Under the pieces are notes generated by a model. The model was not told the DNA's origin and ran no database searches. It was given only the letters and a program-made list of their open reading frames with translations. A stretch of DNA of 64,000 nucleotides from Pannonibacter sp. XCT-53. Its GTDB lineage: Bacteria > Pseudomonadota > Alphaproteobacteria > Rhizobiales > Stappiaceae. The first letter of the stretch is position 1. Every line of letters begins with the position of its first letter. The position numbers and the translations under genes were made by a program. Location of the stretch: positions 272,525-336,524 of the forward strand of contig NZ_JAABLQ010000003.1 in the NCBI RefSeq assembly GCF_009915765.1, written 5' to 3'. Shown here one piece after another: positions 53,486-62,288 of this stretch.

Positions 53486-54100
53486 ATGACATTGCAACGT
53501 CCGAAGCTCTCCTTCTGGTTCGACTTCGGCTCGACCTATTCCTACCTGACCGCCATGCGCATCGAAACCGTTGCCCGTGATCGCGGCCTGGATCTGGACT
53601 GGCGGCCGTTCCTGCTCGGACCGATCTTCAACCGTCAGGGCTGGTCCACCTCGCCCTTCAACCTCTATCCCGCCAAGGGCCGCTACATGTGGCGGGACAT
53701 GGAACGGCTGTGCGAGGAGGCGGGCCTGCCGCTGGTGCAGCCCGACCCGTTTCCGCAGAACGGCCTGATTGCCGCCCGCATCGCCCATGCCAACCGCCGC
53801 GCGGAGTGGGTCGGCGCCTTCGTCCGGGCCGTCTTCATGGCGGAATTCGGCGAGGGCCGGGACATTTCCGACCCGGCGCTGCTCGCGGGCCTGCTGCTCG
53901 ACCTCGGCGCCGATGCCAGGGCCTGCCTTGCGGAAGCCGACAGCATCGAGGTCAAGATCGGCCTGCGCGCGGCGGTGGCGGAGGCCGAGACGCTCGGCAT
54001 CTTCGGTGCGCCGAGCATCGTGACCGAGGACGGAGAACTCTACTGGGGCAACGACCGGCTGGAAGATGCCGTCGAATGGGCGTTGCGCATCGTCACCTGA
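53486..54100 (+). CDS. 2-hydroxychromene-2-carboxylate isomerase-like (DsbA/GST-kappa family)
   Basis: A 204-residue thioredoxin-fold protein with FWFDFGSTYSYLTAMRIE (active-site Ser region of the kappa-type family) and GIFGAPSIVTEDGELYWGNDRLEDA, typical of HCCA isomerases that use glutathione in naphthalene degradation or related unknown reactions. Whether this organism degrades aromatic compounds is not shown; no degradation genes are near. ATG 53486 has GGGAGAG upstream. Confidence 0.87.
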   Translation: MTLQRPKLSFWFDFGSTYSYLTAMRIETVARDRGLDLDWRPFLLGPIFNRQGWSTSPFNLYPAKGRYMWRDMERLCEEAGLPLVQPDPFPQNGLIAARIAHANRRAEWVGAFVRAVFMAEFGEGRDISDPALLAGLLLDLGADARACLAEADSIEVKIGLRAAVAEAETLGIFGAPSIVTEDGELYWGNDRLEDAVEWALRIVT

Positions 54101-54118
54101 TCCGGGCTCTCCGTTGAT

Positions 54119-54139
54119 CCGGCCGGCGGCCCCGGCCGG
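54119..54139. terminator. GC palindrome between convergent genes
   Basis: CCGGCCGG (54119-54126) is repeated at 54132-54139 around a 5-nt centre, so either arm can pair with the other or with itself. It lies between the isomerase-like gene and the histidine kinase gene. Confidence 0.4.
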
Positions 54140-54186
54140 CTCGTTCCCTCAAGGCATTGACGGAACAGCTGTTCTGACGGACGGGC

Positions 54187-55341
54187 TCAGGCGTCAAGGC
54201 TGGCTTCGGCCAGACGCTGTCGATGGCGCTCCCGGGCAAGGTCGAGGGCCTGATAGAGATGCGCCGGCGACAGGGGCTTCGCCAGCACCTCCTGGAACCC
54301 GGCCTGGCGCAGCCGGCGGTCGCCGACCGATTCCAGCGCGGCGGTAACGGCAATCAGCGGCAGGCGGTGACCGTCCGGGCCGTCGCGCAGGGCCTCCGCC
54401 GTCTCGATGCCGCTCATCCCCGGCATGTGCAGATCCATGAGCACGGCGTCATAGGCGGTCCGCGCGGCCATGGCGACGGCGATCGGCCCGTTCGGAGCCT
54501 GGTCGCTGGTCATGGAGAAGGATTCCAGCAGGGCGGACAGGAGCCTGCGGTTGGTGTCGTTGTCATCGACGATCAGCACATGAGCGGCGACCGCCGCTTC
54601 CGAAGTCCGGTGTCCCGGGGTCAGGCCATCAAGAGCCAGCGGCAGGCCGACCTCGAAGCGGCAGCCGCCGCTCGTGGCCGTGTGCAGGTCGAGGTGTCCG
54701 CCTGCATCCGCCGCCAGCGCCCGTGCACCCCACAGCCCCAGCCCGGCGCCACTGCCGCCCGCGCGGCCCGCCGCGCCGCGCGTGAAGGGACGGAACAACC
54801 GCGACCGCTCCAGAACGTCGATGCCGGGGCCGGTATCGGTGACTGCGAGTTGCAGCGCTGTGCCCCGAGGGGAGGGCGCGAGATCCAGGCGGACATGGCC
54901 GCGCTGGGTGTATTTCAGGGCGTTGTCGACCAGCGTGCTGGTGATCCGCCGAAAGGCGACAGCCGTGCCGGCGTCCAGCGGCAGGGGCTGTTCGGTCAGG
55001 GTCAGGATCAGGTCGAGACGCTTGCGCGAGGCCACGGCCGAAAACAGGTCATGCACGCTTTGCAGGATCAGTCTTGCGTCTTCCCGGGGCAGGGTTCGGT
55101 CCGTCGCCGGCCGGGTGCGACCGCGCTGGATCAGATCGCTGGTCATGGCCGTCAGCGCGTCGATCGCATCCAGAAGCACGCCAAGCCGTTCCTGCTGATC
55201 GGCCTGCAGCGGACCCTGGGCAATCATCTCGGCCGTGAGGCGCATGGCGTTGAGTGGCGTGCGCAGGTCATGGGCGACCAGCGCCAGCCCGGCCTCCGCC
55301 GCGCGCTCTGCCTGTGGGCCCTCGCTGTCCTTGTCTGCCAT
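54187..55341 (-). CDS. Soluble hybrid histidine kinase with receiver domain
   Basis: A 384-residue protein without membrane segments or a visible sensor domain. The phospho-acceptor His lies in ALVAHDLRTPLNAMRL (about residue 24), followed by the catalytic domain (VDNALKYT, DTGPGID, GAGLGLWGARALA) and a C-terminal receiver (VLIVDDNDTNRRLL, phospho-Asp in AVLMDLHMPGMSG). Because the N-terminus is only 20 residues, the input must come from partner proteins or from an upstream dimerisation partner. It shares a 176-bp divergent spacer with the AEC transporter gene. Confidence 0.9.
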   Translation of the reverse strand: MADKDSEGPQAERAAEAGLALVAHDLRTPLNAMRLTAEMIAQGPLQADQQERLGVLLDAIDALTAMTSDLIQRGRTRPATDRTLPREDARLILQSVHDLFSAVASRKRLDLILTLTEQPLPLDAGTAVAFRRITSTLVDNALKYTQRGHVRLDLAPSPRGTALQLAVTDTGPGIDVLERSRLFRPFTRGAAGRAGGSGAGLGLWGARALAADAGGHLDLHTATSGGCRFEVGLPLALDGLTPGHRTSEAAVAAHVLIVDDNDTNRRLLSALLESFSMTSDQAPNGPIAVAMAARTAYDAVLMDLHMPGMSGIETAEALRDGPDGHRLPLIAVTAALESVGDRRLRQAGFQEVLAKPLSPAHLYQALDLARERHRQRLAEASLDA

Positions 55342-55517
55342 TCAGCGTCAGTTCCGGGTCGGCTCCGGCGGTCGGTTGACCCGACAGGGGAGCGCCTCTA
55401 AGGTTTTGCTGGCATGCAGCGCATGTCTCAAGTGTCGCATGGGGCCCTCCTCGGGTCCACGCCGGCAATGCGGCCATCGCACGATCCTCACAGCTTCTGC
55501 CCCTCGCGGGAGGCATC

Positions 55518-56498
55518 ATGTTTTCCCAGGTCCTGACGATCGTCCTGCCGGTCTTCCTGCTGGTCGGGATCGGCTATGCCACGGCCCGGACCGGCATCCT
55601 GTCCCAGGCGGTCGGCGAAGCCCTGGGACAGTTCGTCTATGTCATCGCGATCCCGGTGCTGATCTTCAAGACGCTCGCCACCGTCTCGTCCGACACGGAC
55701 GCGCCCTGGGCGATGTGGGCGGCCTATTTCGGCGGGGTCGCCCTGGCCTGGACTGCCGGCACGCTGATCATCCGCAAGCTGTTTGCCCGCGAAGCCCGTG
55801 CCGGTGTCATCGGGGGCATTTCCGCCGGTTTCGCCAACACGGTTATGGTCGGAATCCCGCTGGTCTCGGCGGTGCTGGGCAAGGACGGGCTGGTGCCGCT
55901 GATCCTGCTCATTTCCGTGCATCTGCCCGTCATGACCATCGTGACCGCGATCCTGATGGAGCGCGCGGCAGCGCTGGACGGCACGGCGGAGGCCCGTTCT
56001 GCACTTGTCGTGCTCCGCAGCATTCTCGCCAGTCTCGTCCGCAATCCGATCGTGATCGCCATCGTGTCGGCGATGGTGTGGCGACTGACCGGACTGCCGC
56101 TGACGGGCATCCTCGAGGATGTCCTCAGCCGCATCTCGGCCACCTCGCTGCCGCTCGCCCTGCTGTCGCTTGGCATGAGCATGGTGCTCTACGGGATCCG
56201 CGGCAATCTTCTTCCCGGCCTGCTGCTGAGCCTGATCAAGGTCGGTGTGATGCCGGGCATGGTCCTGCTTCTGGCCCTGCATGTCTTCCATCTGCCGCCG
56301 CTGTGGACCGCGGCAATGACCCTGACGGCGGCCTGCCCCACCGGCGTCAACGCCTTCATCTTTGCCAACCGCTACGGCACCGGCCACGCCATGTCGGCCA
56401 ATTCGATCACCCTGACAACAGCAGCAGCCGTGCTGACCTGCGGCCTCTGGGTCATCCTGCTCGACCGGCTTGGGCTCATCGGCGTCCCCGGAGGCTGA
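55518..56498 (+). CDS. AEC family transporter
   Basis: A 326-residue carrier with about ten helices (auxin efflux carrier family), with the repeated pattern VLPVFLLVGIGYATARTGILSQ at the N-terminus and VNAFIFANRYGTGHAMSANSITLTTAAAVLTCG near the end. Bacterial members export malonate, malate or other organic acids; substrate here is unknown. GGGAGG precedes ATG 55518. It ends 5 bp from the convergent gluQ. Confidence 0.87.
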   Translation: MFSQVLTIVLPVFLLVGIGYATARTGILSQAVGEALGQFVYVIAIPVLIFKTLATVSSDTDAPWAMWAAYFGGVALAWTAGTLIIRKLFAREARAGVIGGISAGFANTVMVGIPLVSAVLGKDGLVPLILLISVHLPVMTIVTAILMERAAALDGTAEARSALVVLRSILASLVRNPIVIAIVSAMVWRLTGLPLTGILEDVLSRISATSLPLALLSLGMSMVLYGIRGNLLPGLLLSLIKVGVMPGMVLLLALHVFHLPPLWTAAMTLTAACPTGVNAFIFANRYGTGHAMSANSITLTTAAAVLTCGLWVILLDRLGLIGVPGG

Positions 56499-56503
56499 GG
56501 CGG

Positions 56504-57421
56504 TCAAAGGCCGCAGCGGGCGCGAACATCGGCGGGGGTCCAGCCTGCCGCGCGCAACTCGTGCAGCGCGGTGTCGCCCGCGGACTTGGACAGCTTCCGG
56601 CCCGTCGCATCGGTGATCAGGCGGTGATGGTGATAGACCGGCGCCGGGAGGTCGAGTAGGGTCTGAAGCAGGCGGTGCACCGCCGTCGCCTGGAACAGGT
56701 CCTGCCCGCGCACGACATGGGTGACGCCTTGCAGAGCGTCGTCCAGCACCACCGACAGATGATAGGAGGTGGGCGTGTCCTTGCGCGCGAGGATCACATC
56801 GCCCCAGGCCTCGGGATGCGCGGTGATCTCGCCCGTTTCGCCAGCCGGCCCCGTTCCCGTTTCCTGCCAGGTCAGCGGACGGCCCGCGCGTCCCCCGACC
56901 TGTCCCCCGAGCCCTTCTCCGACCATTGCCAAGGCCTTTGCCATGTCCAGACGCAGCGCATGCGGCTCGCCGCGCCGGCGGCGTGCCGCGATCTCGTCCG
57001 GCGACAGGAGTGTCCGGTCCCCCGGATAGACAGGCGCGCCATCAGGATCGCGCGGCCAAGCGACCCCTTGTGCTTCCTTGCGGTGGACGACCTCCCGAAT
57101 CTCGCCGCGCGTCAGATAGGCGTCATAGACGAGGCCAAGAGCCTGCAGCCGGTCGAGGGCCGCGGCATAATCCGCAAAATGCTCGGACTGTCGCCGATGC
57201 GGTGGCCGGGCCCGGAAGCCGAGCCAGTCGAGATCATCGAGCATGCCCGCCACCAGCTCCGGTGTGCAGCGCACCGTGTCGATGTCCTCGATGCGCAGAA
57301 GCACCGTCCCGCCGGCGGCTTCCGCCATCCGCTGGTTGAGCAGCGCGGAGAGCGCGTGTCCCAGGTGAAGTCGTCCATTCGGAGAGGGGGCAAAACGGAA
57401 AACGGCGGTCATGGCCGGCAT
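56504..57421 (-). CDS. gluQ: Glutamyl-Q tRNA(Asp) synthetase
   Basis: A 305-residue GluRS paralogue without the anticodon-binding domain; it adds glutamate to queuosine-34 of tRNA-Asp. The HIGH-type motif is FAPSPNGRLHLGHAL, the KMSKS-type motif RKLSKSAGD, and ARKDTPTSYHLSVVLDD belongs to the catalytic core. ATG 57421 is chosen (57412 is also possible); a longer frame to 57937 is Arg/Pro/Gln-rich and passes through a repeat, so it is not coding. Confidence 0.92.
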   Translation of the reverse strand: MPAMTAVFRFAPSPNGRLHLGHALSALLNQRMAEAAGGTVLLRIEDIDTVRCTPELVAGMLDDLDWLGFRARPPHRRQSEHFADYAAALDRLQALGLVYDAYLTRGEIREVVHRKEAQGVAWPRDPDGAPVYPGDRTLLSPDEIAARRRRGEPHALRLDMAKALAMVGEGLGGQVGGRAGRPLTWQETGTGPAGETGEITAHPEAWGDVILARKDTPTSYHLSVVLDDALQGVTHVVRGQDLFQATAVHRLLQTLLDLPAPVYHHHRLITDATGRKLSKSAGDTALHELRAAGWTPADVRARCGL

Positions 57422-57778
57422 TGTTTCCGTCTGCGCCGGCTTTGCAAGGTGCTTCGCTAAGCGCGTGTCCTGCCGACGAACGCCGGTGGGGAAGGTCCGG
57501 TCGACCGTCTGCAGGTAACTCGGGGGACGATCCGGGGGCAGGGTCTTTCCCGTTGCCCGCCGAAGCGGGATGTCGGATGCTGCCCGGGTCATCCTCCGGT
57601 GTCTGTGGCGGGCATTGCGCCGGGTGTTGGCCCGGTTCCTTGTCTGGTTGCCTGTCTGGTTGCTTGTCTGGTTTCTGGCGCGCCGATCCGACCGGTCCGG
57701 GCCGCCGGTGCGGCAAGGTTGGGCAAGGCCCGTCGAGGATCGGGACTGGACGCAAGACTGGAAGCAGGCGGAAGACGG
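57422..57778. other. Divergent gluQ/alkA spacer with three-copy 12-bp repeat
   Basis: The 357-bp spacer holds the repeat TTSCYTGTCTGG at 57636-57647, 57648-57659 and 57660-57671. No gene is convincing; frames through it encode Cys/Val or Arg/Pro-rich text. Confidence 0.65.
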
Positions 57779-58429
57779 ATGCAGCCCATCGAAACGCTTG
57801 AGGACATTGCCGCAGGTCTTGCTGTCCTGCCGCGTCTTGATCCGCGCCTTGCCGGCGTGATTGCCGTCGCCGGCGAGGTTCCCCTGCGCCGCCGGGAGCC
57901 GAGCTTCGCCGCTCTGGTCGGCATTGTCGTGTCGCAACAGGTGTCGGTGGCCAGCGCCCGCGCCATCTACGGGCGTCTCGAGGCGCTGGTGTCACCGCTC
58001 GAGGCAGATAGTCTGTCCGCCTTCACCGACGAGCAGCTGGCGGGCGCGGGGCTGTCGCGGCCGAAGATCCGGACGCTCCGGGCCATGGCAGAGGCCGTGG
58101 GCGGTGGCCTCGATCTGGCCGGACTGGCGTCCGCGCCGGCCACCGAGGCGCATGAAAGGCTTTGTGCCATCAAGGGCATTGGCCGCTGGACATCCGACAT
58201 CTTCCTGCTGTTCTGTGCCGGCCATCCGGACATCTTTCCCAGTGGCGACATCGCGCTGCAGAATGCGGTCCGGGATGCCTTCGGTCTGGACGGGCGACCG
58301 GATCCCCGGCAGCTTGATGTGATCGCAACGGACTGGGCGCCCTGGCGTGGCGTCGCGGCGCGGCTGTTCTGGGCCTATTACGCAGCAACCCGGGGCGGCA
58401 AGGACACGGTGCCGGTGCAGGAGGTCTGA
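57779..58429 (+). CDS. DNA-3-methyladenine glycosylase II (AlkA-type)
   Basis: A 216-residue HhH-GPD superfamily base-excision glycosylase. The helix-hairpin-helix is in LCAIKGIGRWTSDIFLLF and the catalytic Asp in PSGDIALQNAV. It lacks the N-terminal domain of Escherichia coli AlkA, being of the compact alphaproteobacterial form. It probably removes alkylated purines. GGAAGACGG lies close before ATG 57779. Confidence 0.88.
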   Translation: MQPIETLEDIAAGLAVLPRLDPRLAGVIAVAGEVPLRRREPSFAALVGIVVSQQVSVASARAIYGRLEALVSPLEADSLSAFTDEQLAGAGLSRPKIRTLRAMAEAVGGGLDLAGLASAPATEAHERLCAIKGIGRWTSDIFLLFCAGHPDIFPSGDIALQNAVRDAFGLDGRPDPRQLDVIATDWAPWRGVAARLFWAYYAATRGGKDTVPVQEV

Positions 58430-58561
58430 GCGGCCGGCAGCGAGACGGGCGGTGCACGCCTTTGACAGGACCCCTTGCGGGCGGCCATAAGCGGGCCTGC
58501 TCGTTCCCTCGGCCGAGGGCCACCGGCCGGAGTGCGCCGGGCGCGGCCTGCAAACGGACAC

Positions 58562-59332
58562 ATGATGGCATTCTGGTCGACATCACGAACCCCTGACGCA
58601 GCGGTGGCCTGTGATCCGCGCCGGGCCGACTATGCCGTTTTCGACGACGTCTCGGTCACGCGCGGCGGCAAGACCGTTCTCTCCGGACTGACGCTGACGC
58701 TGAGCGAGCGCCGGGTTGCGGTGATCGGCCTCAACGGGTCCGGCAAGTCCAGCCTTGTCCGGCTGCTCAACGGGCTCCTGCTGCCGGAGACGGGGGTCGT
58801 CCGTGTCTATGGCGCCGACACCCGGCTCGTGCGCGCGGACCTGCCGCGGCATGTGGGCTTTGTCTTCCAGAACCCCGACCATCAGGCGATCTTCCCGACC
58901 GTTGCCGAGGAAGTGGCCTTCGGTCTCACCCAGCTGGGCGAGGAACGGCAGGCTGCGCGGGCCGGAGCGTCCCGCTTCCTGGCCGCGCATGGCTGCGGGG
59001 CGCTGGCCGACCGGCCCTTCCACGACCTTTCCGAGGGCCAGAAGCAACTGGTCTGCATTCTGGCGGTGCTGGTGATGCGGCCGGAGCTTCTGGTGCTGGA
59101 CGAGCCCTTCGCCAGCCTGGATGGTCTGGCGACGCGGCAGCTGATGGGTCGGCTGGCCGGTCTGCCGCAGAAGCTCGTCATGGTCAGCCACGATCTGAAG
59201 CTGATCCAGGGCTTCGACCGGGTGCTGTGGATCGAGGACGGGGGACTGCGTATGGACGGGGAACCGGGCAGCGTACTGCCTGCCTATGTTGCCGACATCG
59301 AGCGCCGCGCGGCGGCCTCCGACCCCGGCTGA
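58562..59332 (+). CDS. bioM: ECF biotin transporter ATPase BioM
   Basis: A 256-residue EcfA-type ABC ATPase. Walker A is GLNGSGKSSLVRLLNG, the signature loop DLSEGQKQLVCILAV, Walker B LLVLDEPFASLD; the Q-loop and QNPDHQAIFPTVAEEVAFGL are typical of ECF modules. With BioN and BioY it makes the biotin importer of alphaproteobacteria. First gene of a five-gene run; ATG 58562 or the next ATG 58565. BioR-type operator (TTATMKATAA) is not seen upstream. Confidence 0.94.
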   Translation: MMAFWSTSRTPDAAVACDPRRADYAVFDDVSVTRGGKTVLSGLTLTLSERRVAVIGLNGSGKSSLVRLLNGLLLPETGVVRVYGADTRLVRADLPRHVGFVFQNPDHQAIFPTVAEEVAFGLTQLGEERQAARAGASRFLAAHGCGALADRPFHDLSEGQKQLVCILAVLVMRPELLVLDEPFASLDGLATRQLMGRLAGLPQKLVMVSHDLKLIQGFDRVLWIEDGGLRMDGEPGSVLPAYVADIERRAAASDPG

Positions 59333-59339
59333 GGCGGCG

Positions 59340-59978
59340 ATGCTCTCGCTTTTCGTTCCCGGCACCAGCTTCGCCCACAGGACGCCGGCGGGCGTGAAGA
59401 TGATCCTGCTGGCTGCTGTCAGCGCGCTGCTGATGCCGGTAGGCAATGCCTTCATCCTGGCCGCGGCGCTGGCGGGTGCGGCCTCGCTTTATGCCGTGCT
59501 GGGGCGCGAGGGCTGGCGGCAGATGCGCCTCCTGCGGCCGCTGCTGCCGATGCTGCTGCTGATCGCCGGGCTGCATGGCCTGATGGGGACCCCGATGGAG
59601 GGGCTGACGGTGGTCCTGCGGCTTTTGACCATGGTGCTGCTTGCCAATTTCGTCACCCTGACCACCCGGATGGACGACATGATGGCGGCACTGCTGCCCC
59701 TGTTCCGGCCACTGGCGCTTGTGGGCCTCTCGCCCCGCCGCCCGGCGCTGGCCGTCTCGCTCGTGCTGCGCTTCATTCCGCTGCTCCTGGCCGTCTACGG
59801 GGCGCTGGGCGAGGCTTACCGTGCGCGCACCGGCCGGGCCGGGAGCTGGCGGCTGATCGCGCCGCTGGCGATCCAGGCGCTGAAGCTCTCCGATCATGTG
59901 GCCGAGGCCCTGATTGCACGCGGCGGTGCGGACGGGCTTTCCGGGACGCACGGCCGGACGAGGGTCACCCGGCGCTGA
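59340..59978 (+). CDS. bioN: ECF biotin transporter transmembrane coupling protein BioN
   Basis: A 212-residue EcfT protein with five to six helices. The coupling helices carry Ala-Arg-containing motifs: EAYRARTGRAG and ALIARGGADG. It couples ATP hydrolysis by BioM to the S-component BioY. It starts 7 nt after bioM. Length is typical (about 200). Confidence 0.92.
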   Translation: MLSLFVPGTSFAHRTPAGVKMILLAAVSALLMPVGNAFILAAALAGAASLYAVLGREGWRQMRLLRPLLPMLLLIAGLHGLMGTPMEGLTVVLRLLTMVLLANFVTLTTRMDDMMAALLPLFRPLALVGLSPRRPALAVSLVLRFIPLLLAVYGALGEAYRARTGRAGSWRLIAPLAIQALKLSDHVAEALIARGGADGLSGTHGRTRVTRR

Positions 59979-60138
59979 CCGGCAAGGCCGACCCGGCCGC
60001 GCCCTTGGCCTCTTTGCCGAATTGCATCACCGGCGCCGAGGCCGTAAGAGGGGGCCATCCGGCCACACGCCTGGCGCCAGTGGCCCTGTCCTCAGCCGGC
60101 CCCGCCGGCGCTAGCGGATCGCCATCAAGGAGAGTTTC

Positions 60139-60702
60139 ATGTCCGATACCCGGGACCACGGCCTCGTTCAGATCGCCTTCTATGCCGCGCTGATCGCGGT
60201 GCTCGGCCTGCTGCCGCCTTTCCCCATTCCCTTCCTCGGTGGCGTGCCGATCACCGCGCAGTCACTCGGCATCATGCTCGCAGGTGTCATGCTCGGGCCG
60301 GTGCGCGGCGCGCTGGCCGTCTGCCTGTTCCTGTTTCTCGTCGCCCTCGGGGCGCCGCTGCTGTCGGGTGGCCGTGGCGGCCTTGCCGTCTTTGCCGGGC
60401 CGTCGGCCGGGTTCCTGATCGGCTGGCCGGTGGGGGCCCTTGTCGCCGGTCTCGTCATGCAGCGCAGCCGCGCGCTCGCCGTCCTGCCCTCGGCGGCCCT
60501 TGCCTCCGTTCTCGGCGGCATCGGCGTCGTCTACCTGTTCGGCATCGTGGGTCTTGCCGTGATCGGCGGACTGCCGCTCGACAAGGCGTTCTTCGGCAGC
60601 GTCGTCTTCATTCCCGGTGACCTGATCAAGGTGGCAATCACTGCGGTCGTGGCGGAGACGGTGGCCCGCGGCTTCCCGCGCGCGCTGGTGTCGCGCACGT
60701 GA
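60139..60702 (+). CDS. bioY: Biotin-specific S-component BioY
   Basis: A 187-residue six-helix biotin-binding membrane protein. Recognisable pieces are VPITAQSLGIMLAGVMLGPVRGALAVCLFLFLVALGAPLLSGGRGGLAVFAGPSAGFLIGWPVGA and FIPGDLIKVAI, both characteristic of BioY. AAGGAGAG precedes ATG 60139. The 160-bp gap after bioN may hold a second promoter. Its stop overlaps the next start by 4 bases. Confidence 0.96.
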   Translation: MSDTRDHGLVQIAFYAALIAVLGLLPPFPIPFLGGVPITAQSLGIMLAGVMLGPVRGALAVCLFLFLVALGAPLLSGGRGGLAVFAGPSAGFLIGWPVGALVAGLVMQRSRALAVLPSAALASVLGGIGVVYLFGIVGLAVIGGLPLDKAFFGSVVFIPGDLIKVAITAVVAETVARGFPRALVSRT

Positions 60703-62288
60703 GCACGGTCGGGGCAGCGCTGGCCTCGCATGCGGCCGCCCGCCCCGACGCGCCTGCCGTCTTCTGCGGCTCCCGGTCGCTGACCTGGTCCGAGCTTGTT
60801 TCCCGCATCGAGGCGCGCGCCGGGCATCTGGCGCGCGCCTTGTCCGTTTCCGGGGCCTTCGACCGGGCAGCCCTCATCGCGGAGCCGGACGACGGGGAGG
60901 GCGGGATGCTGCGCGCCCAGCCACGTGTGGCCCTCGACCTGCCCGATCCGCTCGAGCTGCTGCTGTCGTTTTTCGCCGTGGCGCGTGTCGGCGCGGTGGC
61001 CCTGGTTCTTGATCCTGGCTGGCCACAGCACCGCAAGGCGGCAATCCTGGCCGCGACCGATCCCGCGCTGGTCTGGACACCGGCTGATCTTGCGGATCCG
61101 GACAGGGTTGATGGCTCGGGGGATGTGGCCTGCCTGCCGACGGTGCCCCTTGTCGTGCCCGCGCCACGGCCCGAGCAGCTCTTCTATGCCGGCTTCACCT
61201 CCGGCTCGACCGGAGTGCCCAAGGGCTATGCCCGCACGCACCGGTCCTGGACCGAGAGTTTCCGTCTCAGCCGTGCCGCCTTTGCCATCGGACCGCAGGA
61301 TCACGTGCTGGTGCCCGGCGGCCTGTCGCATTCGCTGCATCTCTATGGCGCGGTCGAGGCGCTGGAGGCGGGCGCCTCCGTCACGCTGGCCCAGGGCCTC
61401 TCGCCCGGTCGCCTCGCCCGCCTGCTGGCCGAGGCCGCCGTCACGGTGCTCTACGGCACGCCGACCCAGCTCGTGCTGCTCACCCGTGACAGCCTCCGCC
61501 TCGGCGTGCAGGCCCCGGCACTGCGCCTTGCCCTCGTCAGCGGCGCCACCTGGGGCGAGGGCGAGAAGGCGGCGCTGCGCTTGGCCTTTCCTGGCCTGCG
61601 GCTGGCGGAGTTCTACGGCGCATCCGAGATGAGTTTCATCACGCTCAATGCAGACCCGGATCCTGCGCCCGCCGGCTCGGTCGGCCGCGCCTTTCCCGGG
61701 GTCGAGATCGAGATCCGTGATGTGGCGGGCTGCAGGCTTGCAGCCGGCGAGACGGGCACGATCCATGTGCGCAGTCCGCTGCTGTTTGCCGGCTACATCT
61801 GCGGCGGGGGCGAGGAGGTGCGCCGGGATGGCGGCTTCCTGACCGTCGGCGATCGCGGCCATCTCGATGCGGCCGGCAACCTGTTTCTCGCCGGGCGGGA
61901 ACAGCGGATGTTTGTCTCCGCCGGTCTGAACCTGTTTCCCGAGGAGGCCGAGGCGCTCCTGCGCGCACTGCCCGAGATTGCCCTTGCGGCCGTCTTCGGG
62001 GCGCCGGACCGCCTGCGTGGCCGGGTGCCCGTGGCCGCGCTCCTGCCCGCGGCCGGCCTTGCCCCCACCGCCGATCGCGACGCGCAGCACGCCCTTTTGC
62101 GCCGGCGCTGTCTCGGCGTGCTGATGCCGTCGCTCGGCCGGGCGCGCTGTCCGCGACGCTTCCACCTCTTCGATGCCTTTCCGCTGACACCCGGCGGCAA
62201 GATCGACCTGCCCGCGCTCGAGCGCCATGTGCTCGAGCGCGAGGCGGAGCGGGCCGGAAAGCGACTGTCGCCGGAGGACCTGCCTTGA
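60699..62288 (+). CDS. AMP-binding acyl-CoA synthetase linked to bioY
   Basis: A 529-residue ANL-superfamily ligase. Motifs: P-loop FTSGSTGVPKGY, A5-like EFYGASEMSF, GDRGHLD and GGKIDLPALERHVL with the A10 Lys. GTG 60699 lies inside the bioY stop, so it is translationally coupled. The same bioY-ligase-thiolase order occurs in Bacillus (yhfU-yhfT-yhfS). That suggests it activates a biotin precursor such as pimelate or a related acid, but the substrate is not shown. Confidence 0.87.
   Translation: MSTVGAALASHAAARPDAPAVFCGSRSLTWSELVSRIEARAGHLARALSVSGAFDRAALIAEPDDGEGGMLRAQPRVALDLPDPLELLLSFFAVARVGAVALVLDPGWPQHRKAAILAATDPALVWTPADLADPDRVDGSGDVACLPTVPLVVPAPRPEQLFYAGFTSGSTGVPKGYARTHRSWTESFRLSRAAFAIGPQDHVLVPGGLSHSLHLYGAVEALEAGASVTLAQGLSPGRLARLLAEAAVTVLYGTPTQLVLLTRDSLRLGVQAPALRLALVSGATWGEGEKAALRLAFPGLRLAEFYGASEMSFITLNADPDPAPAGSVGRAFPGVEIEIRDVAGCRLAAGETGTIHVRSPLLFAGYICGGGEEVRRDGGFLTVGDRGHLDAAGNLFLAGREQRMFVSAGLNLFPEEAEALLRALPEIALAAVFGAPDRLRGRVPVAALLPAAGLAPTADRDAQHALLRRRCLGVLMPSLGRARCPRRFHLFDAFPLTPGGKIDLPALERHVLEREAERAGKRLSPEDLP

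Noticed and set aside
57422..57937. N-terminal extension of gluQ
   Set aside because: The extra 172 residues are Arg/Gln/Pro-rich, cross a 12-bp repeat and are absent from the known family, whose start matches 57421 or 57412.
58430..58561. BioR operator (TTATMKATAA) before bioM
   Set aside because: No such sequence was found here or in the bioN-bioY gap, so biotin regulation is not demonstrated.
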